A DNA stretch of 64,000 bases from Dipetalonema caudispina (Eukaryota > Nematoda > Chromadorea > Rhabditida > Onchocercidae), in contig JABVXV010000123.1 of NCBI GenBank assembly GCA_013365325.1, forward strand, positions 91,729 through 155,728. Direction: 5' to 3'. Made by a program: the position numbers and the translations under genes. The notes below the pieces were generated by a model that ran no database searches, had not been told where the DNA came from, and worked only from the letters and a program-made list of their open reading frames with translations. Shown piece by piece: positions 52,161-64,000 of the stretch (the first letter of the stretch is position 1; every line of letters begins with the position of its first letter).

Positions 52161-54307
52161 ATGGAACGAGTAAAAGATAAGGTATTCACCCGACCGATTG
52201 TTTACGGCAATACTGCCCATTATTTGGGTAAAAAACGAGAAGAAGATGGACATACCCATGAATGGACGGTATTCGTAAAACCTTACTATAATGAAGATCC
52301 GTCAAAGTATATCCGGAAAGTACAATTCAAATTGCACGATTCATATGCTAATGCAACACGAAGTAATTTACTTCTTTCATTATGTAAAAGATTGAATTTT
52401 ATTTATTCGTCTGTTGGATCAATGGTTGCTAGTCTAGTACTTTTGTTGTAGTTTATAGTCTAGTTAGATTATTTTTCGTTAATTCAATGAAATTGTGAGT
52501 TTGTACTTTTTTTCGTTTTATTATATGGCATATGAAATACGTTTTTAAAAGTTTGTTTAACTTTTATTGAAACGGAAAATTCATTTAATTTGTGTTCTAT
52601 CGTCGCACATGATGGGCAGTTAAGCTATCTGCCTATCTCTGCTTCACACATCAACCTCAATCATTTAGTAAGCGTTAATTTAAACTTGGACAAGTAAAAT
52701 CAGTTAATGTAGAAGATGTATATTTAATTTATGTTTTCTACAATGGATAAGTACTGTCTTACAAAAATTCAAAAACTCTCAGCAGTAACATTTTATAGTA
52801 AAGTATTATTATAAAGCAAGCCTAGACTAGAATTGGATGACAAACTTTAGTTTTGTCCGAAATTCTGCTTTTAGTCAATTTTCAGTGATCATAATTTATA
52901 AAATAAAGTTAACTTGTAACGTTGAAGTGAATGTGAAAAAAAAGCCATCATATAATATAAATACATGCTTTTGGACATAGAAGTATTACTGAAGTGAATG
53001 TTGTGTTTAATTTTACATTAATTTTTAGTGGTCGAAAAACCGCCGTACGAAGTAACCGAAACAGGCTGGGGCGAATTTGAGATTCAAATTCGAATATATT
53101 TTGTCGATGTTAATGAAAAACCGGTGAAGTTCCGGTGTTTTGCGTCTTGTTGTCTTATATAATCTTAAACTTTAAACTATATTTACTTATTTCCATTGCG
53201 TTTATTGTTTCATTCTTTACATCTCTATTTACTGTCCTTCGACTGTGATTGGCATAGCTTAAGCTGTTAGATTCCACTTCGAAATCTCACGATATGTATT
53301 TTATAATAGTATGAAGTCTCTTACTCTCAACAGCAGGTAGAATATTACGATGGAATTATAAATTTTTTATAGTTGTTTTACTCAGCTTTTCTTTGAATTT
53401 TTGTACGTGAACGTATTTAACAGATACTTAGTAGTCGAGGTGTTACTGATTATTGAAAGCTACAGAAATTGGAATAAGAACGTCTTAGCTAACTCTTTAG
53501 TCATATATTTTAAGGTAACAGCGTTCCATTATCTTCGACTATTTCAACCACAAGTTACACTTCCTAACGGCAAAACGATGGTCGCTGCAGAATATTACGA
53601 TGAAATTGTAAGCTTTTCGTAATAATTTTTCTGAGTTTTTCTTTGAATTTTTGTACATAAGAATGAAGGATTTGAAAAGCAAATATTTATTCACTTCATA
53701 TAGCCTCTTAAAAAGGCGGTTCTGGTTGGTCACGATGATAAAATCATCGTGACCAACTTTATTTTAAATAAATTTAATCTTATTTCACATTTCAGTTTTG
53801 TGTGTCTTGTGATTCAGAGTATTTTCTTTGAATAAAGTCTCGGTGATTGTGTTTTAGGTATTTCAAGAACCCACAATGCCAATGTATAAAGTGTTATCGC
53901 ATTTAGAAGGACGTAAAGTCGAACCGAGACGTTTCCATACTGATTGTGAGTTGCTTTCGATTGTTAAGTTACTTTTTGTTAGTCCTGTTTGCCTACTTTT
54001 ACACCTCTGTGGAATCTGCAGTGACTTATGTAAAACATACAATGTTTATCAAGCAGAATGAGTAATAGTGCCTTCACTAATGCTTTCCCTAGTTTCAGTT
54101 CCTTTTGTGCGTAAACGAACTCAGGAAATGATCAACAATGCGAGAAACGAAATAAACAAAGAAATTCAAGATTTGATGGATTCACTGAAAGCCGCTCATG
54201 AATTAATTGGAAAATATTCGAAAGAAGTTGATTCATTAGAAGCAGCTGCTGGAAACGCTGAAGACAGTAGTTTTGCTTGCGAAAATAGCGGACAGGCTGC
54301 AGCATGA
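52161..54307 (+). CDS. gfl-1: YEATS4/GAS41 chromatin reader
   Basis: GAS41 is the YEATS-domain subunit of NuA4/TIP60 and SRCAP-type complexes; it reads acylated histone H3 lysines and helps H2A.Z deposition. Exons 52161-52362, 53029-53123, 53515-53607, 53858-53945 and 54099-54307 are in phase and give 228 residues, the same size as the human protein. The YEATS domain spans about residues 10-140: [68 protein letters not shown], and FHYLRLFQ. The HTH(E)WT and GWGEFE motifs that form the acyl-lysine pocket are intact. The C-terminal part (about 165-212) is a predicted coiled coil ([20 protein letters not shown]), the usual complex-binding region, followed by a short Ala/Ser/Glu tail. AATAAA at 54717-54722 is a candidate polyadenylation signal. 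Intron 3 holds a 15-bp perfect hairpin. Confidence 0.96.
53725..53757. repeat. Perfect 15-bp hairpin with 3-nt loop
   Basis: Arms GTTGGTCACGATGAT and its complement flank AAA, inside gfl-1 intron 3. It is a snap-back structure on either strand. Confidence 0.95.
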
Positions 54308-54716
54308 AAACTTTCCTTATATATTACTTGAATTGGTTATCGATGTACTCATTCATGTTATCTATATCGCTAACGTGTTCATTTTAGTAAACTTTAGCAT
54401 CACATATATATGGATCCTCACATCCTGACGGCGTCCTTCTTAGTATTTTTTGTGCGTCGTGAAAAATGTTTAACAGTACATTGATTTCAGTGCTTAGCTT
54501 TCATTCTCGTCATGTTATTTGTTGGGCTCTTCTTGTTACCTTATGTCATTTTTATGTTGTCCTTTATCTGAGTTGTAACTGTAGCTATTTGTGGGCAAAT
54601 GTGTTGTTACTTGCATATATCATTTGATAATCCAAAGATTTATTTATTGTTTGGAATAATGGCGAAAATTTGTAAACTTTAACGATTAAACAAGTTTGAT
54701 GAGTTATTTGCTTGAA

Positions 54717-54722
54717 TAAAAA
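54717..54722 (+). terminator. Candidate polyadenylation signal of gfl-1
   Basis: AATAAA about 410 bases after the stop codon, near a TGTGAG-rich stretch. Confidence 0.35.
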
Positions 54723-55062
54723 GTGTGAGAAAAAGCGGTGATAGCTGCTATATCCTTGACATATTTTATACGGTACAGTTGGATTAGCACTCATGAAAAT
54801 TTTATTCTATAATGCTCAGAGGTATTCAAGTGAGCATTACTTATTTTGGCTTAAATACTGTATTTTTAAATCCGAAATAACACTGCTTTTTCTTCATTGA
54901 AATTGCTTCTTATCGATTTGCTGGTTAGCATTTGTTAAGGAGAGAAATTACACGTCGTAAATTCTGTTATAGATATAGAGTTAAAGTGTTGTTAAAAAGA
55001 TAGCTGAAAGGATTCATTGAACCTTGTTGCACTTTTGCTATACGTCAACAATTTACTCATCC

Positions 55063-55074
<12 letters not shown>

Positions 55075-55096
<22 letters not shown>
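55075..55096. repeat. TA dinucleotide microsatellite
   Basis: An uninterrupted TA run. Confidence 0.95.
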
Positions 55097-55104
<8 letters not shown>

Positions 55105-55438
55105 TCAGCAATTCATCAGTTTTGTTATACTCTTTTAATCAATTAAACTAATTTATGAAAAGTAAGAATATGTGATATCATCTTATACTTTCTGATTATG
55201 AAATTGTAGAACTATATGAAAGGTATAAAAAGTGAGAAATATTGTAGTTGCAAACTAACAGCAGCTGATAAACCAAAAAAAAAAAAAAAAGCAGCCTAGA
55301 AACTAAATTGATATCATTTTGAAGATTTATCAACAAATTGACGGCAAACATAACCAAATTTTTATTGCACCTAATTCACTTATTTATTTAAATGTTAGTA
55401 ATTTAATGAATGTTTCATTAGAAACAAATTGCAATTAT

Positions 55439-55443
<5 letters not shown>

Positions 55444-55481
<38 letters not shown>
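55444..55481. repeat. Homopolymer of 38 A
   Basis: The longest homopolymer in the window; its length is likely uncertain in the assembly. No duplicated target site or adjacent retroelement tail was found. Confidence 0.95.
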
Positions 55482-55483
<2 letters not shown>

Positions 55484-56845
55484 ACTAAATGGGTGTAAGG
55501 GAAAAAGATGTAGTCTAAGGATAGGAAAACAAACGGGAACAAACCAATCTTATGAGTCATAGTTTTAAAAATTTTTTTAAGAAATAAACATGCCAGAAAA
55601 AAAAAAACGACTTTAGTATTCACAAAAAAAAAAAAAAAAGAAAAAAAAAAGATCATTCCAACGACGATTATTTGTTCATCAATCACTTATTCATTGCCAT
55701 TTTTCCATTTAATGTCTTTTATTTTTAATCGTAAATATGTTAGAGCTTTACAAAATTAGATTATTTTTAGCATTCTATCGAACAAATACCCTCTTTTAAT
55801 TGAATTCAATTATTGAATGATAGCCTGTTGTCATCCGGTATATACGATAAGATGATATTTGTCGAAGACAATTTATAGTTGTATGTAAACAATATTAATA
55901 TTATCCACTATCTCATCATTCATTTTTTTTTGCATTTTATATTAGTCATAATTCTATATTAGAATATTTCATATTTTAGTTTTATTTAAAATTTAACCAT
56001 TATCAAATTTTATTTATTTCAAGAAATAAACCCGATCAATATGTCATTACGTTATTTTCATCTAATCTTGTATTACCCATTCAAAAATTTCAGTATATCA
56101 AAAATGCAACTTAATTAACAAAAATAATTGTAGATTTATGTGAAATACAGACAAAATACTTTTTGTTAAATTCTTAAATTTAAAATTTCCATTTCTTTTC
56201 TTTGTCTTTCCGCCCATATTCATTTAATTTCTTCCACATCAAATTATTGCTGTTAAATAAAAAACAATCATTGGTTCATTTTTCGTCCTTTCTCTTTTCT
56301 TATCATTTTCTTGTTTTCAACCTTTTATACATTTTCATACCATTTAAATTTTCATTCATATTTCTCCCACTATAAAATTTCAAGCAAACCTAATGCATCA
56401 AAATTTGTAATATTCCAAATTTTACGAATTAATTTGATTAATGATAGAATATAAGAGTGAGAGAATAATTACGAATTTATCACTTTTTATTTTAATAAAG
56501 CAATAGTGATTAGAAATTTGATATGGGAATGATAAAGATATTACAAAATAAATATTGGCTTATAAAATAAACTTTTAATAGCATCGATTGACATCTTAAT
56601 TTATTACTCATTAATGTAAGTAAAATGTATTAATTTTTTTCATTAATTAAAATGGTACTAAAATATAATTTTTAAAAAAGTCGAGAAGTTGTAGCAAATT
56701 CGACTACTACCAAAAAATATACGATAATGGAGGGAATAATAACAATAATAATAATAGCAATTAAATAATTACATTTTTCAATTTATTCATTTCTTTTTTT
56801 TTTCTTTTTTATTTTCCAGTTTTATTTTCACCCTTCATCTTTTTT

Positions 56846-56850
<5 letters not shown>

Positions 56851-56877
<27 letters not shown>
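56851..56877. repeat. CT dinucleotide microsatellite
   Basis: A CT run within a longer polypyrimidine tract from 56785 to 56890. Confidence 0.95.
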
Positions 56878-57780
56878 CCCTCCTCTCCTATATCTTATCT
56901 ATTCATATACCAAACAAGTTTTGATGATTTTTGCCTATCCTTCTCCTCCACATCCACCTCCTCCACCTCCTCTTCCTCCCTCTTTTCCTATTCTCTTTCT
57001 ACTTTTTATCGAATTCATCATACATCAAAACAAGCTTTTTGTTATCGATCTGCTACATAGAAGTGCTATCCCAGTTGTTATTTATATTAGATTACTTGGA
57101 TATTTCCCATTTACTATTTATATAATCTGTTTTCCGAATCCCGATTTCAAAACTGTTACTGTTATGCATGATCAGAAAGCGTTATGCGGGTAGTATCCGT
57201 AAAACTTACGTAATATATTAATAACCATACGTGCTTTTACTTTTCGCTTTTTTTGCTAACATTAATTGAATCAGGTAAATTTTCAATCAGAAACACTTGA
57301 AAATTTTTCCCACTTGATACAAGTTATTCCGATTATAATTTTGAGTTATAGAATTTAAATTATCTGAAATTTAATGTGATACTACCAAGCTTCTGATAAT
57401 ACTAGAGAGAAAAAAAAAAAAAAACTTTCAACATGAATTGAAAATACGAACATTAATTCGGATATAATACTACTTTAAAACTATTCGAAATTGCTACTAC
57501 ATAGATACTGTTTGATTGATTTCAAAGAACTCATGCTTTCCTTTAACATTAAATTTGATTTAAATCACACATTTCGCAATTTATTAACTTCATAAATTAA
57601 TTAATCTTTTAACATTTCTCCACATTTAATAATTTCATAATTTCAATTGCTATAAATTGGATATTTTTGGAAATAATAATGAAGCCAACTTATGAATGTA
57701 TGATCAAAGTCGGATTAAAATTATAATTTCAATTATTACAACAATATGTACAATATGTGCATATGTATGCATGCAGATGT

Positions 57781-57788
57781 ATATATAC

Positions 57789-57843
<55 letters not shown>
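57781..57843. repeat. Compound TA/CA microsatellite
   Basis: A TATA run followed by (AC)n. Confidence 0.95.
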
Positions 57844-58275
57844 TACGATGCGGAAAATAAGTCGGTTACGATATCTATCTTGTCATTAATACGGTATATG
57901 TACAGTAAACATTCATACAGTTTGTGGTGATACTGCTATCGTTATTTAATAAATAATTCGATAGACTGATAATGCCAAAGAAATGTATTTGTTAAAAGCT
58001 GCCAAATGATAACAACAAAATTGTTATCTTCAATATTTCCTCTCTTTTTCTTCTTCCACTTTTTTTTTATATGTAGACCAATCTTTTTGTCTCTCTCTCT
58101 CCCTTTTTACATAATTTTTACAATTATAACAGTACATTTCGATTTAATTTGAATGTAAAATAAAAATTTAATCTATATTTCTTCAAATAATCAATGTACT
58201 GATAATACTGACGCTTATATTATTATAACATATTATATTATTATTATAATTAACGTTGTTAGTATTCAAAATTAT

Positions 58276-58330
58276 ATTTCTGTCATTGATAAATTTACGA
58301 CTATCTCGCAAATTTGTCAGTGACAGAAAT
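58276..58330 (+). ncRNA. Hairpin with strand-biased G-U pairs, microRNA-precursor-like
   Basis: Left arm 58276-58296 and right arm 58310-58330 pair over 21 positions with a 13-base loop. The only two departures from perfect complementarity are T opposite G, so plus-strand RNA forms G-U wobbles while minus-strand RNA would have A-C mismatches. Beyond one T-T mismatch, five more pairs extend the stem to about 27 positions. This pattern is expected of a selected RNA hairpin, but no known family is recognised and expression is unknown. Confidence 0.4.
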
Positions 58331-59394
58331 TTAATTCTTGATAATTTAAATTTGTGCTGAAACTATGAAGGATCATTATAGTATTGCAATTCCTATCAAT
58401 AATGCATTCTTTAATATTACTATTTTTTGCAATTTTAATTGCTTCACTAATTCATTTCAACAATTTTATTTGATTTCCTTCAATATAGATCAGTGATAAT
58501 TTGGAAATTAAAAGTATTGGTCAATAAATCTATTATATTTGGATTAGGATATTTATAAAAAATGCATTAATGTATTTATCTTTTAATTAAATCATCGTAC
58601 ATATTCAAAGAGATTGAATGTCAGATCAATTTCTCTACTAAAAAATTAATGACCAATTTAATTTGAAATTGAAATTGATTAAACCTGCTGAATGCATTAG
58701 TTTTTGTGCTGTTTTAGCTAAGTGTAAGAAAAGGTGTGATAGAAACAAAGGTGAATAGAGTGGAAAGGTGTTATTATTTTATTTAAGTCATTCATATGGT
58801 AACATTTCTTTCAACAGCAACAACAATCGTATTCTTATTCTTCTTTCTATCTTCATCTATCTCTTTCTCTCTCTCTCTTATAAACGAAGGGAGTTTTCTT
58901 TTTTTCTTTTTCCAATTAAAAACTGGGTTAATCAATGCCCTATTTCACATTTCAAGTACATTTGTATTTGTTTACTTACCCGCCCAATGAACATATTCAT
59001 ATGCATACATGCATTTGCATTTGCATTTGCAAGCAAAGAATTCTCCTTGCTTTTCCAATTTTTTTTCATAAATATGTTAATATTGCATCTAAGCTTAATT
59101 ATTTTTTTTCCCTAAAATTCGCTTTAAAAATTTGAATTTCTTTTTTGTTTAAAAAAATTTTTAATCCATCTTTTTTTTTAAATTTTCATAAAAATTTCAA
59201 TGATTCATCACACACATTTAAAATGTTTGATTCATTTCATACAATTTTATTTGTCCCACGATATACCGTACGTACAAATAACTCATCGTTGTCAGTCGTC
59301 AAGATTATAAAATTACAATTTTGTTATTCAATCGATCGTCTGATCAATTGAAAAACTGCACAAGTTGTTACGTTTTTGTTCACACAGACACAGA

Positions 59395-59570
59395 ACATAC
59401 ATACATACACACAGACACATACACATACACACATACACATACACACATACACATACACGCATACACATACACACATACATATACACACATACACATACAC
59501 ATACACACATACACATACACACATACACATACACTCATACACATACATACATACACACACATACACATAC
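59395..59570. repeat. ACACAT/ACATAC microsatellite array
   Basis: About 175 bases of ACACATAC-type units with scattered variants. All six frames stay open through it, giving His/Thr/Tyr or Cys/Val/Met repeats; none is a gene. Confidence 0.97.
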
Positions 59571-61602
59571 AGACAGAAATTTACAGTTTCAAAGTTTGGA
59601 TAATTTTTACTACCGAATATCTGATAGAAAATTTCAAGGAATAACTTATTATCAACAAGAGATATATGAAAGGAATGATTAATGAGCTGATAATATGTTC
59701 CATCATTTAGCTTGTCATCAGTAGTAATCAGCTACATACCAATATGTATAATATTATGTTTAGGTTGATATGTATATAAAATTGTCGAGAGCTGCTGATA
59801 TTATTATGATAACTGGATATTATTTCTGTTAATGTTGTTGAATATAGATATTGCGATATTCTAATACTATCTTCTCAATAATTGCTAATTTATAATTATC
59901 GAAATATTTCGCTTGAAAAATTAATCATTTCCATATTATCATAACGATGGGATAGAAAAAATTAATACAAATATTAATGTTAAAATTATAATAATGGAAA
60001 AAATTGACTGAATTTTTCAATGTAAAAAAGTATTTTACCTTCAATAAATATACAAAATTTTACAAATTGAAACTTACGTATTTATTTTCATACTTTCAAA
60101 ATATAATTTTCACTGGATCATATATAAAATTTTTAATGAACATAAAAGTATCAAAACTCATGATTAATTATTGATAATGTTTTACTTTTATAAGATTCAA
60201 TATCAACGAAATAATCGTTGAACAGTGGAACATGAATAACGAGTTCCGTTTTCTTCATTTTCTTTTTCGTTTTTCATTTCAACATTTCCTCTATCTAATT
60301 TGTTTGATCAATTTTGCTATAACATTCGGTAAGCTTTTCGAATTTACAAATCAAAACTTCATTACCCTAAGAAAGGAAAAAGATATGTCAAACAAATTTT
60401 CATTATTGTAATCTATCATCAATAATGATTTATTGTAATTTTCCATGCTTATCATTCCATCAACAACTATTTATCGTTGCATTCAAATCTCAACTTTACT
60501 TGATGCTATAGCAAAATTGGTCAAGCTAAAATGTATCTCAGTGATATTCATCGATCATATTTTGCTCCATTCCTTCCGGATATGTCACATCATATTTTTC
60601 AGAAATTTCATCATTTATTAAATAACACCTGTATTTATGTATTGCTGGTATTTTTAGTTGTGGAAAAGTTACAATAAGCAATTGTGACATAGTCACAATC
60701 AGATCGGATCCGTCTACTTAATAATCATCAATCTCTTTGTCTTGCATACAAAATTATTCCGCAAGTAAAAAAAGTTATCTTTTAATTAGAAACTACAAGT
60801 AATGATAATGAAAAGATTCTGATGAAGTGGAAATTCAAAATAGAATAAGGAAATTTGGATTAAATTTAACTCCAGAATACGAAAATTATTCCTCATTTGT
60901 GGTTAGTGGTTAATTATGATCAAGCTTCATGACATTTTTTTTCTTTAATGAAGTTTTATTTTAATAATCAAAAAAACAAAGAAATTCTATGTTGTTAAAG
61001 AAACAAAAAAAAAGTACTATTTCTTTATTTTAACTTTTTTTTGTTGTTTTAATTTCTAAAGTACATATTTAACTGCTGAAAATGAATCTATTATTACATT
61101 ACTATTTTTATTTTCATTTTGTCATTTCTCTTTGCAAATGAATAAAATTTCATCGTAACATACATTTTTTCTTTTTATAAAATATTTTTCACATTACCAA
61201 AAAGTAATTTTATCGTAGTATTTGAATTGTTCCGCTTTTCTTTTTTGAATAAAATAACGATACGTTACTTACACATGCAAGTTCGCCATTAATTTATTTC
61301 ATTTACTTACTAACTTTCACTGATGTAAATTTTTTAATACTAACTTTTTAGTTTGTTTCATATATATAAGCGAAATATTTCTTCATATGAAAATTGAAAT
61401 TTCTCCTTTCTTAACTTTCAAAGCAACTATATTGTTGCAAGTTGTATTAAATTATTACTATTTTTATCATTATTCTTTGAATGTGTTATAATATAATCAT
61501 TGAACTATGATGTTTTTTTTTGTCCTTATTCGTTCATTATCATATATGATAATTTATAGATTGTTTAAAAATCGTGATAATTGTGATTACACTTTTGATT
61601 TA

Positions 61603-61612
61603 ATCTTCACAG
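61603..61612 (+). other. Probable trans-splice acceptor of the PMP3 gene
   Basis: AATCTTCACAG ends at 61612, 35 bases before the start codon, with a poly-A run directly before the ATG. Confidence 0.4.
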
Positions 61613-61647
61613 TTCACCACCGATCAGTCAACGAAAAAAAAAAAAAA

Positions 61648-62697
61648 ATGCCATTGACCTGTACTGATTGCCCTAAGATATGCTGCTCCGTAATTATACC
61701 TGTAAGTTATATTTTTTCTTTTAACCAAATAATTTAACAATTTCTACAATCAATAAAAAAATTTGTTCTTCATTATATATGCATATTTTTCTATTCTATT
61801 CCGTTATATTACATTTTATTTATTTAATCTATCTCCGCCAGGCTATTATATTTAAATTATTTTTGAAAGATGAGACCTTATTTCCTAATGATCCAACAAT
61901 TCAGGAAATTCATCATTTGTGAATTTAAGTTTGATTTCTTCCCAAGGAAGAAAAAAACAACTTTGAATTTACAATAGTAATACTATTAGTTATCCGACAA
62001 CTTTCCTTGATTTTCAATTATTTTAATTATTTAACTTTCAAAACTAATCCTTAATCATTCATAAAAACTAGTATCATAATGATTACTTCAGGATAAAAAG
62101 TAGCAACGAAAGACATAATTAATTCTAAATATTATATTCAACTAAATGAATACCATATGTCTCATTTATATTATCTCACGATTGTATATGTATAATGAAT
62201 TAAATGCTGAAATAATTAAGAAATTGAAATAAATAAAATAGAAGTAAGCAACTCAAAAAATTTGTTATGTTTAACAATGTATGAAATGGTTTTGTGAATT
62301 CCGAAAATTTCATTTTAAAGTCTTGCAATGCGTATTGGAAAAATAAAAAATAAAAGATAAATAAACAAACAATGAAATATTAGTATTACTTCGTTGTTGT
62401 TGCTAATTTCAATCGTTTTGTTGTAATTTTGATTCTTGCAAAGAAAAATTTTTTTTTCTTCTTTATTTCTTTTTCCTTTTCATCTTACAAATTAATGATA
62501 TAAAATATACTATTTAAATTATTCAAGCTAATTTTTTTTTTTTATTTTTGTTTTTAATAAATTAAATATTGTTTTAGCCCATTGGTGTATTTTTCGAAAA
62601 AGGTTGCGGTATCGATTTGTTCATTAACATTCTGCTAACGCTGCTTGGTTACATACCTGGTTTGATACATGCTTGTTTCATTATCGTCAAATATTGA
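61648..62697 (+). CDS. PMP3/UPF0057 family membrane proteolipid
   Basis: This family consists of tiny hydrophobic proteins of about 50-60 residues in the plasma or endomembranes; fungal PMP3 and plant RCI2 affect membrane potential and salt tolerance. Two exons, 61648-61701 and 62578-62697, give 57 residues. The family signature is clear: PPIGVFFEKGCGIDLFINIL, then LLGYIPGLIHACFIIVKY at the C-terminus, forming two membrane helices. The first exon adds a Cys-rich N-terminus (MPLTCTDCPKICC) that could be lipidated. The single intron splits the proline pair before IGVFF. A candidate AATAAA lies at 62888-62893. The gene is too short for most automatic gene callers. Confidence 0.95.
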
Positions 62698-62887
62698 TCG
62701 CTGTTTTAATTTTTAATTGATGAAATATCGATTATTCATTATTCCATTTCTTTTTTTACCTTGAATCCTCTCCTTTCCTTCCACTTTTTTCCATTCATCA
62801 CTTTGTATTATTCATTTCATAATGTTTCTTTCTCCCTCTACCCTCCCCACTTAAAATTCAATTATTTCATTTAATAATTTAATTTGA

Positions 62888-62893
62888 AATAAA
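62888..62893 (+). terminator. Candidate polyadenylation signal of the PMP3 gene
   Basis: AATAAA 190 bases after the stop codon, preceded by TTTGA and followed by a T-rich stretch. Confidence 0.45.
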
Positions 62894-63852
62894 GAATTCC
62901 TTCTTTTTTTTTCTTTTTGAATAAACAATTTCTCCCAAGCCATGTCATTGTATTTGCAATTTAATTGAAGGGAAATAACTGAAAATTTCTTAAATTTAAA
63001 AACTTACCAATTTCAAAAATTTTCAGGTTAACAATGTCATCCTACTGATAAATATATATGCCAGAATATTGAATTTTTTATATGAAAATTTCATTTCTAA
63101 TTTCAAATCAATGATATATGATTATTTTACTAATAAGCAAATAGCTACTCCTACATGTAAGTTTTATGTAATCGTTTGCTGAAATTACGTTTGTTTACCA
63201 AATTTGGAGAATATTTTTTAAGTTTAAATTCATTTAGTCCCTAAATAAATCTCCACAATTTTTTTCCAAACATTATTAATCAAATTTTCGACAGATTAAT
63301 TGATTAATTATTGTTATATATTTCTATTGCTTTGTTATTAATAAAAAAAAAAAAAAAAAACGGATACAAACGATGCTTTTATTTAATTAATGCTTTACTG
63401 TTTCTAAATTTCACTTCTTCTTTGTTTCTGATCATTTTCAATTTTAGCAATAACTTTTAGCATACTTTGTTTTTTATGGTTCCTTTTTTAAGCATTTTAT
63501 TAACAAATAAATTCAATCTTATATATTTACATAGGATAACATTTATCAATTTCTCAACTTCTCATCTTTTCATCCTATCTTTTTTCTCTTCCCTTCCTTT
63601 GTTTTTATTTTTTTTTGCTAGAACAGAATACGGATTAATTATCATTATTTATTTAAAGGTATATTTGAGCTAATCAATCATCACATATTCTATTACCCAT
63701 TAATTAATGCTTTACCATCTCCTTCTTTCACTTTCGTAGCTATTGCTTGTTTTCTATCGTATTGATTAAAAGAATAAATATTTTTTCCATTTTATTTGTT
63801 GACAACAATTTATGTTACCTTAACAAAAGAAAAAAAAGAAAATAAGTTTCGG
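62894..63852. other. Intergenic, no gene seen
   Basis: AT-rich with polypyrimidine runs. No coding or RNA gene was recognised. Confidence 0.6.
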
Positions 63853-64000
63853 AAAAAATAAAATCAAATATTTTATTTCAAAAAATAAAATCAAATATTT
63901 TATTTCAAAAAATAAAATCAAATATTTTATTTCAAAAAATAAAATCAAATATTTTATTTCAAAAAATAAAATCAAATATTTTATTTCAAAAAATAAAATC
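63853..64000. repeat. 27-bp satellite running off the window
   Basis: About 5.5 identical head-to-tail copies of a 27-base unit, AAAAAATAAAATCAAATATT followed by TTATTTC. Each unit contains the inverted repeat AAATAAAAT / ATTTTATTT around CAAAT. The array continues past the last base of the window. Confidence 0.98.

Larger units (their letters stand above)
54723..61600. other. Repeat-rich gene-poor region
   Basis: About 6.9 kb with microsatellites, a long poly-A run and no supported coding gene. A proline-rich open frame at 56921-57193 is a translated CCTCCA repeat followed by hydrophobic sequence and is not supported. One hairpin of interest lies at 58276-58330. Confidence 0.6.

Noticed and set aside
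55435..55686. Minus-strand Phe-rich open frame
   Set aside because: It is a translated poly-A/poly-T run with no motif or splice context.
56921..57193. Proline-rich open frame
   Set aside because: A CCTCCA repeat followed by ordinary AT-rich sequence; no family match and no splice or leader acceptor at a suitable place.
59321..59682. Several overlapping open frames of His/Thr/Tyr or Cys/Val/Tyr repeats
   Set aside because: The ACACAT array lacks stop codons in all frames; the peptides are repeat translations.
1..64000. Search for spliced-leader RNA, tRNA, rRNA, transposon or CRISPR sequences
   Set aside because: I saw no SL1-type leader sequence, no convincing tRNA B-box with cloverleaf, no transposase or reverse-transcriptase motifs and no spaced direct repeats. 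A covariance-model scan would be needed to exclude small RNA genes.

Overview
The window looks like nuclear DNA of a nematode, probably a spirurid or filarial one. It is very AT-rich, genes are split by many GT-AG introns, and several start codons sit just after a U-rich AG acceptor, as expected for spliced-leader trans-splicing. One gene is a cuticle collagen of nematode architecture. Species cannot be fixed from sequence alone. No spliced-leader RNA gene, tRNA, rRNA, transposon, virus or CRISPR array was recognised. All gene models below were assembled by hand from reading frame, splice sites and phase, with no transcript data.

Layout. 3962-11525 (+): secreted, Gln/His/Pro-rich protein of unknown function with frame-broken relic coding sequence in one intron. 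13942-17013 (+): small single-pass membrane protein with two possible 3' ends. 17995-21555 (-): DSCC1, a subunit of the CTF18 alternative clamp loader. About 21.6-28.0 kb: gene-poor, with an assembly gap whose two flanks are identical. 28061-30098 (+): akirin. 32478-36574 (-): cuticle collagen plus downstream in-phase exons that are either a long C-terminal tail or a separate gene. 39560-45894 (-): protein-tyrosine phosphatase with altered catalytic loops. 47309-50395 (-): unknown protein with a stretch resembling the second half of an HMG box. 52161-54307 (+): YEATS4/GAS41 (gfl-1). About 54.3-61.6 kb: repeat-rich intergenic. 61648-62697 (+): PMP3/UPF0057 membrane proteolipid. The window ends inside a 27-bp satellite.

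The genes do not form an obvious pathway. DSCC1 (replication and cohesion), akirin (bridge between transcription factors and chromatin) and YEATS4 (acyl-lysine reader of NuA4/SRCAP-type complexes) are conserved nuclear housekeeping functions. The collagen and the Q-rich secreted protein are extracellular.

The most unusual signals are structural: a perfect 46-bp palindrome, several strong hairpins (one with G-U pairs that favour one RNA strand), a false-looking scaffold gap, and an intron carrying frame-shifted coding relics. I did not find a convincing new multi-gene system.
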